Of a DNA stretch of 57,926 nt, positions 48,427-55,899 are shown piece after piece. The notes under the pieces are model-generated. The model saw nothing but the letters and a program-made list of their open reading frames with translations, was not told the DNA's origin and did no database searches. How positions within the stretch are numbered: the stretch's first letter is position 1; each line of letters starts with the position of its first letter. The position numbers and the translations under genes are program-made. This DNA comes from Oscillospiraceae bacterium (GTDB taxonomy: Bacteria; Bacillota; Clostridia; Oscillospirales; Oscillospiraceae): positions 1-57,926 of the forward strand of contig JAHHRZ010000014.1 of NCBI GenBank assembly GCA_020025515.1. Direction: 5' to 3'.

Positions 48427-48455
48427 ATCATACTCTTACAACTGCAGATTGTCAA
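48427..48455 (-). promoter_or_regulatory. Sigma-A promoter of the FMN riboswitch-ribU transcript
   Basis: TTGACA (48455-48450) and TATGAT (48432-48427) are separated by 17 bp, about 20 bp before the aptamer. Confidence 0.85.
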
Positions 48456-48488
48456 GAGTTATTTTCTGTGTTATAATAAATTCCGTAA

Positions 48489-48950
48489 TCAGTTATGCTG
48501 CTGAAGTCCCTGGACAACGCCGCCTGCGGAGGTATCTGTCACATCGCCGCCAATGACACGATTGTCGTAAAGGAGCAGGGTAGCATAAACGGGGTCCGAG
48601 GCATTGGGATAGTTTTGAATCTCATAGACGTATTGAGTTGCGGTTTTTCCGGCGTACTTTGTGAGATCAAAGCCCTGGCTAATTTGCAGCGCGTTGTATC
48701 GCCCAAAAACTTCGGAGCTTTCAGCAGGGATCAGAACCTGCTGGGTTTTAACCGGGGAGACCACCACGTTCCAGCCGCAGTCTTCCAGGTATTGTACCCT
48801 GGCATCGTTGGTTCGCAGAGATACCGGTTCAGTCTGATCTGTGTCTGGTTTGTTGCCGGTGATTATGCAGAGCAGAACGATCAGGGCAATCAGTGCCCCC
48901 AGAACCATGAGAACTCTTTTTTTATTGATTTTTGCGGTCATCACGACCAT
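48489..48950 (-). CDS. DUF4830-type membrane-anchored protein
   Basis: This 153-residue protein has one N-terminal membrane helix (KKRVLMVLGALIALIVLLCIITG, about 10-32) and an extracytoplasmic domain beginning ARVQYLEDCGWNVVVSPVKTQQV, which matches the small clostridial domain family DUF4830. The function is unknown. The start ATG at 48950 follows GGAGGGATCTGT. It is divergent from rsuA and ends 34 bp before the ribU promoter with no clear terminator, so some read-through into the riboswitch is possible. Confidence 0.78.
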   Translation of the reverse strand: MVVMTAKINKKRVLMVLGALIALIVLLCIITGNKPDTDQTEPVSLRTNDARVQYLEDCGWNVVVSPVKTQQVLIPAESSEVFGRYNALQISQGFDLTKYAGKTATQYVYEIQNYPNASDPVYATLLLYDNRVIGGDVTDTSAGGVVQGLQQHN

Positions 48951-49025
48951 ACAGATCCCTCCAGTTATGTTTGGTTGTACAATCTATGAGTACGGATGGG
49001 ACAAATAGAACAGAAGGTGAAAAGA

Positions 49026-49727
49026 ATGTTGCAGAGATTGGATAAGGCCCTTTCCAATACGGGCCTCCTCACTCGGAGTCAGGCCAAGGACGCACTAAAG
49101 GCGGGGAGAATTCAGTGTGACGGTGTGATTGTGTGGGACGGTGCTGTGAAGGTAGATCCGGAGGTACAGGCCATTACTTTAGATGGAGAGCGGATTTCGG
49201 TTGGCACCGTCATTTTAATGCTGAATAAGCCGGCAGGCTTTGTAACTTCCACCCAGGACCCCAGGGATAAGACTGTCATGGAGCTGATTCCGTCTCAGTA
49301 CCGCCGCCGGGTTGCACCTGTGGGGCGGTTGGATAAGGAGACGGAAGGACTTCTTCTGTTCACTGATGACGGGGACCTTGCGCACTTCTTGATTTCTCCC
49401 AAGCATCAGGTGCCAAAGATTTATTACGCACGCCACGAAGGGGAAGCCACCCAGGAGGATGTGGCGGCCTTTTCTCAGGGCCTGACGCTGAAAGATGGGA
49501 CCAGCTGCCTTCCGGCACGCCTGGAACCCCTTGGTCCCGGCGAGAGCAGGATAACGGTTTGCGAAGGAAAATATCATCAGGTGCGCAGAATGATGGCCAG
49601 CCGCGGAATGTCTGTTACCTATCTGGAGCGGCAGTCCGAAAGCGGACTCACCCTTGGGGATTTGCCGAGAGGCGAGGTGAGATTGTTGACCCAAGGGGAA
49701 GAAATGGCTCTCCGACGGGGAAATTGA
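49026..49727 (+). CDS. rsuA: 16S rRNA pseudouridine synthase, RsuA family
   Basis: This 233-residue enzyme has an N-terminal S4 RNA-binding domain (LDKALSNTGLLTRSQAKDALKAGRI) and the catalytic domain with the aspartate in PVGRLDKETEGLLLFTDDG. ITVCEGKYHQVRRMMASRG near the end is the RsuA/RluB/E/F signature. It probably modifies 16S U516. The ATG at 49026 is used, after AAGGTGAAAAGA; an upstream in-frame start at 48996 has no support. Confidence 0.92.
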   Translation: MLQRLDKALSNTGLLTRSQAKDALKAGRIQCDGVIVWDGAVKVDPEVQAITLDGERISVGTVILMLNKPAGFVTSTQDPRDKTVMELIPSQYRRRVAPVGRLDKETEGLLLFTDDGDLAHFLISPKHQVPKIYYARHEGEATQEDVAAFSQGLTLKDGTSCLPARLEPLGPGESRITVCEGKYHQVRRMMASRGMSVTYLERQSESGLTLGDLPRGEVRLLTQGEEMALRRGN

Positions 49728-49833
49728 GCATGTTTCCGATGAGTAAATGCCCCTGCAAAGGGCACAAATGGACAAATCCTGTGATATTCCATAAAAAAGA
49801 AGTACGATTTTGCAATATTATGTCAAAAGGTAC

Positions 49834-49862
49834 TTGCAAAATGCGCAAAAAAGGTGTATCAT
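49834..49862 (+). promoter_or_regulatory. Sigma-A promoter of the PucR-family gene
   Basis: TTGCAA (49834-49839) and TATCAT (49857-49862) are spaced by 17 bp, about 60 bp before the start codon. Confidence 0.7.
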
Positions 49863-49920
49863 ATATCCGTGATTTTGTGTAAACCGTTTTTATGCAATTT
49901 TCAGGAGGAGGGCACTACCG

Positions 49921-51018
49921 ATGTCCAATCGTATTTTTCAGAGTGTAATTGTTCAATTAAAGGAAGCCACGGATCGAGTGCTTGGTGTGATCGATGCGGA
50001 GGGAAATATTGTATCATGCAGTGAGACTGTTATGCTGGGGGAGAAGTGGCAGGAAGCCGCTCTGAAGGTTGGCAGTTCTTTTGACTCCATGGTAACATTT
50101 GAGGGCAAGACCTACAAGGCAATGGTGGGCAGCAGCAATTACTATGAGTATGCTGTTTTTGTCTCCGGCGAGGATGAGCTGGCTGCCAGCTTGTGCTGTA
50201 TGGCCTATGTTGCGCTGAATGATGCCAAGGTGTTCTATGAAGAGAAGCATGACAGAGGAACCTTCGTCAAGAACATTATTATGGATAATATCCTTCCAGG
50301 TGACATCTATATCCGTGCCAAGGAGCTGCATTTCTCTACGGATGCGCCCAGAGCGGTGTTTTTGGTCCGACAGGTGGGGCATGGAGATGTGGCGGCGGTG
50401 GATGTGCTGCAAGGCATGTTCCCGGACAAGCTTCAGGATTTTGTTCTCAGTGTCAACGAGACGGACATTGCTGTTGTGAAGCAGATTGGACCCACAACCA
50501 CATCCGAAGACTTGCAGAAAATTGCACAGTCTATGGAAGATGTGCTGAAGACAGAGCTGTTCATCAAGACGGTTATCGGCATTGGCACCGTTTCCGGGCA
50601 TCTGCGGGAACTGGCAGATGCTTACAAAGAAGCGCAGACGGCCATCGATGTGGGCAAGGTTTTTGATACGGAGAAGAGCATCATCAACTATGAGAATCTT
50701 GGTATCGGACGCCTGATTTATCAGCTGCCCACCACGCTGTGTGAAATTTTCCTGTCTGAAGTATTCAAGAAAAATCCCTTGGATTCCCTGGATCAGGAAA
50801 CGCTCTTCACCATCAATAAGTTCTTTGAAAACAGTCTGAATGTGTCTGAGACTTCCAGAAAGCTGTTTGTCCACCGCAATACTTTGGTCTACCGTCTGGA
50901 GAAAATCAAAAAGCTGACAGGCTTGGATCTTCGGCAGTTTGACCATGCAATTATATTCAAGGTGGCCCTGATGGTTCGGAAATATCTGGCCTCCCGGGAA
51001 CCACATAATGCGCCTTAA
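49921..51018 (+). CDS. PucR/CdaR-family transcriptional regulator
   Basis: This 365-residue protein has a C-terminal PucR-type helix-turn-helix: TINKFFENSLNVSETSRKLFVHRNTLVYRLEKIKKLTGLDLRQ contains the typical second helix FVHRNTLVYRLEKI. The middle resembles the GGDEF-like CdaR domain found in this family, and the N-terminal part may sense a ligand. The targets are unknown. It sits just before ftsE but has its own promoter and a strong terminator, so it is a neighbour and not an operon partner. TTTCAGGAGGGCACTACCG precedes the ATG. Confidence 0.87.
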   Translation: MSNRIFQSVIVQLKEATDRVLGVIDAEGNIVSCSETVMLGEKWQEAALKVGSSFDSMVTFEGKTYKAMVGSSNYYEYAVFVSGEDELAASLCCMAYVALNDAKVFYEEKHDRGTFVKNIIMDNILPGDIYIRAKELHFSTDAPRAVFLVRQVGHGDVAAVDVLQGMFPDKLQDFVLSVNETDIAVVKQIGPTTTSEDLQKIAQSMEDVLKTELFIKTVIGIGTVSGHLRELADAYKEAQTAIDVGKVFDTEKSIINYENLGIGRLIYQLPTTLCEIFLSEVFKKNPLDSLDQETLFTINKFFENSLNVSETSRKLFVHRNTLVYRLEKIKKLTGLDLRQFDHAIIFKVALMVRKYLASREPHNAP

Positions 51019-51024
51019 ATTTCT

Positions 51025-51055
51025 GTGCGGCAGGTTTTCCTGCCGCACATTTTTT
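51025..51055 (+). terminator. Rho-independent terminator of the PucR-family gene
   Basis: A perfect 10-bp stem, GTGCGGCAGG (51025-51034) with CCTGCCGCAC (51039-51048) and loop TTTT, followed by ATTTTTT. Confidence 0.93.
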
Positions 51056-51096
51056 ATGAAAAAAGACGGAAAAGAACATCGGATTGGGAATTTCCA

Positions 51097-51125
51097 TTGA
51101 CTTCTTAATTACAATGTGTTACAAT
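51097..51125 (+). promoter_or_regulatory. Sigma-A promoter of ftsEX
   Basis: TTGACT (51097-51102) and TACAAT (51120-51125) are separated by 17 bp, 35 bp before ftsE. Confidence 0.85.
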
Positions 51126-51159
51126 TCGGTTACGCTATATATTGGAGCTGATATAGAAA

Positions 51160-51849
51160 ATGATTGAATTTAACGATGTTGTAAAATCCTATACGGTGGG
51201 CAACACGGCTTTGCAGGGCGTGTCTATGCGCATTGAGGATGGCGAGTTTGTCTTCCTGGTGGGCCCTTCCGGCTCCGGAAAATCCACCATTATCCGGTTG
51301 ATTACCGGTGAGATCAAGCCTACAAAAGGTAGCGTTCATGTCAATAGCTATGACCTTGAGCATATGCGAAAAAAAGACATTCCGTATATGCGCCGTACGG
51401 TCGGCGTTGTGTTTCAGGATTTCCGGTTGATCGAAAAAAAGACAGTATATGAAAATGTTGCCTTCGCCATGCGTGTCATCGGTGCAACGGAAAAGAATAT
51501 TCGGGAGCGTGTTCCCTATGTTCTGGAGCTGGTCGGTTTGGAGGATAAAGCCAAACGCCACCCCAACGAGCTGTCCGGCGGTGAGCAGCAGCGTGTTGCC
51601 ATTGCCCGTGCTCTGGTGAATAACCCTTCTATGATTATTGCGGATGAGCCTACCGGCAACCTGGACCCTGCCAGATCCTATGAAATCATGCTTCTTCTGG
51701 AGCAGATCAATGAATTGGGCACCACGGTTCTGGTAGTGACTCACGAGCGGGAATTGGTGGAACGCTTCACGAAACGGACCATCGTGATTGATGATGGCAA
51801 GGTAATCAGCGACGGAATGGACGGGTATTATCACTATGAAAATGAATAA
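51160..51849 (+). CDS. ftsE: Cell division ATP-binding protein FtsE
   Basis: This 229-residue ABC ATPase works with FtsX to activate cell-wall hydrolases at division or elongation sites. Walker A is GPSGSGKST (35-43), the signature is LSGGEQQR, Walker B is MIIADEPTGNLD, and the switch histidine is in VVTHERE. The segment VGVVFQDFRLIEKKTVYENVAFAM is characteristic of FtsE. It overlaps ftsX by 14 bp. Confidence 0.96.
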   Translation: MIEFNDVVKSYTVGNTALQGVSMRIEDGEFVFLVGPSGSGKSTIIRLITGEIKPTKGSVHVNSYDLEHMRKKDIPYMRRTVGVVFQDFRLIEKKTVYENVAFAMRVIGATEKNIRERVPYVLELVGLEDKAKRHPNELSGGEQQRVAIARALVNNPSMIIADEPTGNLDPARSYEIMLLLEQINELGTTVLVVTHERELVERFTKRTIVIDDGKVISDGMDGYYHYENE

Positions 51850-52717
51850 TTTTGGCTACTTGATGAAAGAGGGCATCCGTGGAATCTTTCTGCGCGGGTT
51901 TATGTCCTTTGCTGCTGTGTGTGTCACGGTGGCGTGCCTGCTGATTATCGGCAGTATCTCTGCGCTTCTCTACAATGTCAATGTCAAAGTAGAGGAGGAG
52001 GCAAAAAGTACGCAGATCCTTTGCATCATTGACGAGAACTTCTCTGAGGCCGAAGCGAAGAGTGTTGGCTCAAAGGTGAATATGATTCCCAATGTGAAGC
52101 AAGCTGTATTCGTTTCCCGAGAGGAGGCCCTCAGGGAGTTCTCTGAGAAGCATGAGGATGTTTTTGCCACGGTAGATCCGCAGACCCTGCGGGACCGCTT
52201 CGCCCTGACATTGGAAGACAATAATCTGATGGAGGAAACGGTGGAGCAGTTGAGGGGGGTGACCGGCGTGGCAGAAGTTGTCGCCCCCATGGAGCTGGCG
52301 GAAGATTTTTCATCCTTGCAGTACATTATGCGGATCATATCCGGTGTTGTGATTGCGCTGCTTCTTGTTGTGTCCCTGCTTATTATTGCGAATACAGTCA
52401 AGCTTGCTATGTATGACCGGAAAGATGAGATTGCCATTATGAAAATGGTAGGCGCTACCAACGGATTTATTCGACTGCCGTTCGTGGTTGAGGGAATGCT
52501 TCTGGGCCTGTTTGGTGCGGCTTTGGCGTTCTTTATGGAGTGGGCGCTCTATGATGCTTTGGTTGAGTGGATGAATGGCGTCGCAAGCAAGGAACTTTTC
52601 CAGTTTGTGCCTTTTGAAACGCTGCTGGTGCCTCTGCTGGCTGTCTTTATTGCAGCAGGTCTTTTTGTTGGCCTGGTAGGAAGCTTCTCTTCTATCCGGA
52701 AATTCTTGGACGTATGA
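51836..52717 (+). CDS. ftsX: Cell division membrane protein FtsX
   Basis: This 293-residue membrane protein has an N-terminal helix, a large extracellular domain (about 45-160), then three helices with the conserved cytoplasmic coupling segment YDRKDEIAIMKMVGATNGFIRLPFVVEG. FtsX passes the FtsE ATPase cycle to an external hydrolase. The next gene encodes a secreted coiled-coil M23 protein, the expected partner. Start ATG 51836 lies within the end of ftsE. Confidence 0.95.
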   Translation: MKMNNFGYLMKEGIRGIFLRGFMSFAAVCVTVACLLIIGSISALLYNVNVKVEEEAKSTQILCIIDENFSEAEAKSVGSKVNMIPNVKQAVFVSREEALREFSEKHEDVFATVDPQTLRDRFALTLEDNNLMEETVEQLRGVTGVAEVVAPMELAEDFSSLQYIMRIISGVVIALLLVVSLLIIANTVKLAMYDRKDEIAIMKMVGATNGFIRLPFVVEGMLLGLFGAALAFFMEWALYDALVEWMNGVASKELFQFVPFETLLVPLLAVFIAAGLFVGLVGSFSSIRKFLDV

Positions 52718-52745
52718 TGTATCATGTGTTGATAAGGAGGATAAT

Positions 52746-54077
52746 ATGAAACAAAAGAAATTTGTATCAATTGTCGCCGGTTTTCTGGCACTAATGATGA
52801 TTCTGGGATTGATTTTGAGTATCATTCCTGCTCAGGTTTTTGCCGCAAGTTCTTCTTCCATTCAGAGTGAAATCGATGGCTTGGAAAAAGAAGCGGAAGA
52901 TATTAAAGCGGCTAAGGCAGCTTTGGCACAGAAGCAGGCGGAGAATGCGGAGGAGCAGCAGAGTCTGGTGAACCGTAAAATGGAAATTGACCAGGAAATC
53001 AAGCTGATCCATGAAGAAATCAACAATATCAATGCGCAGATCAAAAGCTATAACCAGCTGATTTCTGAAAAGCAAAAGGAGCTGGATGCTGCAAAGGTTC
53101 GTCAGAAAGATCTGAATCAGCACTATCAGGCAAGAATTCGTGCCATGGAAGAAAATGGCGATGTCTCTTATTGGTCCGTGCTGTTCCGCTCCAGCAACTT
53201 TTCCGAGTTCCTTGGAAATATGAGCATGGTAGCCGATATTGCAAGAGCGGACCAGAAGATGATGGACGAGCTTCGTGAGGCTGCCCAGGCCATTGAGGTC
53301 GCTCAGACGGAGTTGGCAGCGGAGAAAGATGGGCTGGAAGTGCAGAGAACCGCACTGAACGAGAGCCAGGCAGAATTGGATGCTCGCAGCGCAGAGGCGA
53401 CAGAGCTTTTGGACGAACTCAACTACAAAGCTCGTGATATGGAAGGTACCTTTGTAGAATACGAAGCCAAGGAAAACAGTCTGGCCAACGAAATTGCCCT
53501 GAAGGAGCAGGAGTACACAACCGCTCTGAAAAAAGAAGAAGAGGAAAGACGGAAACAGGAAGAAGCCGCAAAGGAACAGGCCGAGAAGGAACAAGCCGAA
53601 AAGGAAGAGGCGGAAAATCAGAATAATAACTCAGGCAGCGGGGAAGAAAATGAAGATGTTGGGGGAGGCGGAAACAGCGGAGGCTCTTCCTCCGGGTGGA
53701 TGTATCCGCTGCCTTACCAGGCTCCCATTACCTGTCCTTACGGATGGCGTATCCACCCCATCACCGGAGAGCAGAGCTTCCATACTGGAGTGGACCTTGG
53801 TGCCGGAAGCGGTACTCCCATTTATGCGGTCCGCAGCGGCTATGTAACGACAGCTACATATTCCGATATTTACGGCTATTATGTTACGGTGAATCATGGA
53901 GATGGCTATTCCTCCCTGTCTGCCCATATGACCCACTATGTGGTATCCAGTGGTGAGTATGTGGAGCAAGGGCAGATCATTGGTTATGTTGGATCCACTG
54001 GCTGGTCCACTGGCCCCCATCTGCATTTGACGATTTACTACAATGGAAGCCATGTGAACCCTATGGATTATATCTAA
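52746..54077 (+). CDS. Secreted coiled-coil M23 peptidase, EnvC-like FtsEX partner
   Basis: This 443-residue protein has a signal peptide (about 1-34, cleaved after AQVFA), a long coiled coil (about 38-290) rich in Glu, Lys, Ala and Gln, a Gly/Ser/Asn linker, and a C-terminal LytM/M23 domain. Zinc ligands appear intact: His and Asp in FHTGVDLG and the HxH in GPHLHLTIYY. It should therefore be an active D,L-endopeptidase, not the inactive EnvC type. The layout equals that of proteins activated by FtsEX. RBS AAGGAGGATAAT precedes the ATG, 28 bp after ftsX. Confidence 0.92.
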   Translation: MKQKKFVSIVAGFLALMMILGLILSIIPAQVFAASSSSIQSEIDGLEKEAEDIKAAKAALAQKQAENAEEQQSLVNRKMEIDQEIKLIHEEINNINAQIKSYNQLISEKQKELDAAKVRQKDLNQHYQARIRAMEENGDVSYWSVLFRSSNFSEFLGNMSMVADIARADQKMMDELREAAQAIEVAQTELAAEKDGLEVQRTALNESQAELDARSAEATELLDELNYKARDMEGTFVEYEAKENSLANEIALKEQEYTTALKKEEEERRKQEEAAKEQAEKEQAEKEEAENQNNNSGSGEENEDVGGGGNSGGSSSGWMYPLPYQAPITCPYGWRIHPITGEQSFHTGVDLGAGSGTPIYAVRSGYVTTATYSDIYGYYVTVNHGDGYSSLSAHMTHYVVSSGEYVEQGQIIGYVGSTGWSTGPHLHLTIYYNGSHVNPMDYI

Positions 54078-54144
54078 TTTCCAATCCCACAGCCCCAGAT
54101 GGGGCTGTGGGCAAAGTCATATTTAATGAAGTGAGGGAAATCTC

Positions 54145-55338
54145 TTGAACGAAAAGAAATTGATGAAGGTTCTGTCATATCTCATGACGGTTTTGATTAC
54201 TGCGTTCTGTGTTGCATTTTTTGTGGAGAGCCGAGTGGAAAAAAGGTTGGCAAAGCCTCCTGTACCGACAAACAAATTGACTCAGCTGTATCAGCTGATT
54301 GAGCAGAATTTTGCTGATGATGTGGATACAAAGGAACTGGGCGACGTCGGAGCAGAAGCTATGGTGGATTCATTGGGCAACCGCTGGAGCTACTATATTC
54401 CGGCAGAAGAGTATGCCGCACATATTGAGGCTGCAAAGAATGAATATGTGGGTGTCGGCATCACCATTCGTGAGGATGAAGAGCAGGGGGCGTTGGAGAT
54501 CATTGATGTTGTGCCTGGCGGCCCCGCGGATCAGGCAGGGGTTCAGGTAAAGGATATCCTGCTGGAGGTAGAAGGAAAGGACTGTACAGAACTGGGCCGG
54601 GACGGGACGGCGGAACTGGTTCGTGGAAAAGAGGGGACCAAAGTCACCCTGGCAGTCAGCCGCAATGGTGAGAGAAAAGAATTTAGCTTAAAGCGGATGA
54701 AAGTGGATGTCCCCGTGGTGAATTATCAGGTGTTGGATTCCGGCTATGGCTTGGTCACAATCAAAAATTTTCAGAATAAAGCTTACACCGAAACCAATGA
54801 GGCGGTAGAGGCATTATTGAAACAAAATGTAAAGGGAATTATTTTTGATGTGCGCTTTAATCCCGGCGGCGCGAAGAGCGAATTGGTTTCTATTTTGGAC
54901 TATCTTTTGCCAGAAGGCGAGGTTTTCCGCAGCGAGACCCACGACGGACGCATAACAATCGATGAATCCGATAAAAACTGTGTAGAAATTCCCATGGCAG
55001 TGCTGGTCAATGGCGATTCCTATTCTGCGGCCGAGTATTTTGCGGCGGCTTTGCAGGAATATGAATGGGCTGTTGTTGTGGGTGAGAAAACTACGGGTAA
55101 GGGCTATTTTCAGCAGACTTTTAAGTTGAATGACGGTTCCGGAGTCAATCTGTCCACCGGAAAGTATTATACACCCAGCGGCCTCCACCTGGAGGGCGTT
55201 GGTATCACACCGGATGTGGTAGTTGAGCTGGACGATGAAATGTCAGAAAACTTGCTGGTGGGCCTGCTGTCTCCGGAACAGGACCCTCAAATTCAGGCGG
55301 CAATTTCTGCACTTGATTCACGGAAGAACCTTGACTAG
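54145..55338 (+). CDS. C-terminal processing protease, S41 family (CtpA/CtpB-like)
   Basis: This 397-residue protease has an N-terminal membrane anchor (about 10-28), a PDZ domain (about 90-180, GVGITIREDEEQGALEIIDVVPGGPADQAGV) and the S41 catalytic domain. The serine is in VNGDSYSAAEYF and the general-base lysine in KTTGKGYFQQTFKL. Such enzymes process envelope proteins, including sporulation regulators in Bacillus. The start is TTG at 54145, eight bases after GAGG; an ATG six codons later is possible. It follows the M23 gene; the hairpin 54086-54111 between them has no T tract. Confidence 0.92.
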   Translation: MNEKKLMKVLSYLMTVLITAFCVAFFVESRVEKRLAKPPVPTNKLTQLYQLIEQNFADDVDTKELGDVGAEAMVDSLGNRWSYYIPAEEYAAHIEAAKNEYVGVGITIREDEEQGALEIIDVVPGGPADQAGVQVKDILLEVEGKDCTELGRDGTAELVRGKEGTKVTLAVSRNGERKEFSLKRMKVDVPVVNYQVLDSGYGLVTIKNFQNKAYTETNEAVEALLKQNVKGIIFDVRFNPGGAKSELVSILDYLLPEGEVFRSETHDGRITIDESDKNCVEIPMAVLVNGDSYSAAEYFAAALQEYEWAVVVGEKTTGKGYFQQTFKLNDGSGVNLSTGKYYTPSGLHLEGVGITPDVVVELDDEMSENLLVGLLSPEQDPQIQAAISALDSRKNLD

Positions 55339-55359
55339 AAGGTAAAAATCCTCTATAAT
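55331..55359 (+). promoter_or_regulatory. Sigma-A promoter of greA-lysS
   Basis: TTGACT (55331-55336) and a perfect TATAAT (55354-55359) are 17 bp apart. The -35 overlaps the last codons and stop of the preceding protease gene. Confidence 0.85.
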
Positions 55360-55405
55360 TAGCTGGATAAGGTTAGAACCTATGTATGGAAAGGATTTGA
55401 TTGCT

Positions 55406-55879
55406 ATGGCAAAAGAATTTAAGTTGACCCCTGCCAGAGTGAAAGAGCTGGAGGAGGAACTGCAATATTTAAAGACCACCCGTATGCAGGAAGTGGTGGA
55501 GGACATTAAAGAAGCCCGGTCCCAGGGTGACTTGTCCGAAAACAGCGAATACGATGAGGCCAGAAACGAACAGGCAAAGCTGTTTGGACGCATCAATGAA
55601 ATCGAAGACATTCTGGCACATGCTGTGCTGATCGAGGATGAAAATGAGTCCAATGGCCGTATCGGTCTGGGCTGCAAGGTGACAGTGGAAGATACCCGTG
55701 AAAACGAGGTTTTGGAGCTGCGGATCACCGGTTCTCAGGAGGCCAACCCCATGCAGGGCAAGCTTTCTGATGACTCTCCTCTGGGCAGAGTCCTGATCGG
55801 CAAGACTGCTGGGGAATCTGTAGTCATCGATTCCCTGGTGGGACGCACTGAATTTAAGATTCTGCGTGTCACAAGATAA
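55406..55879 (+). CDS. greA: Transcription elongation factor GreA
   Basis: This 157-residue protein rescues backtracked RNA polymerase by stimulating transcript cleavage. The N-terminal coiled coil carries the acidic tip DLSENSEYDEARNEQ, and the C-terminal FKBP-like domain ends DDSPLGRVLIGKTAGESVVI. The ATG at 55406 gives the standard length, with AAAGGA about ten bases before; an ATG at 55382 would add eight residues and overlap that site. lysS follows 20 bp on, a conserved pairing in Clostridia. Confidence 0.95.
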   Translation: MAKEFKLTPARVKELEEELQYLKTTRMQEVVEDIKEARSQGDLSENSEYDEARNEQAKLFGRINEIEDILAHAVLIEDENESNGRIGLGCKVTVEDTRENEVLELRITGSQEANPMQGKLSDDSPLGRVLIGKTAGESVVIDSLVGRTEFKILRVTR

Positions 55880-55899
55880 ATAGAGTTGAGAGGTTAATC

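Noticed and set aside
54086..54111. Strong 11-bp hairpin after the M23 gene as a terminator
   Set aside because: The stem CCCACAGCCCC/GGGGCTGTGGG is perfect, but the following bases (CAAAGTC) contain no T tract, so termination is not supported. It may be an RNA-stabilising or processing hairpin.
55360..55899. T-box leader for lysS
   Set aside because: The greA-lysS leader is only about 45 nt, and lysS follows greA by 20 bp. There is no room for a specifier stem or antiterminator.
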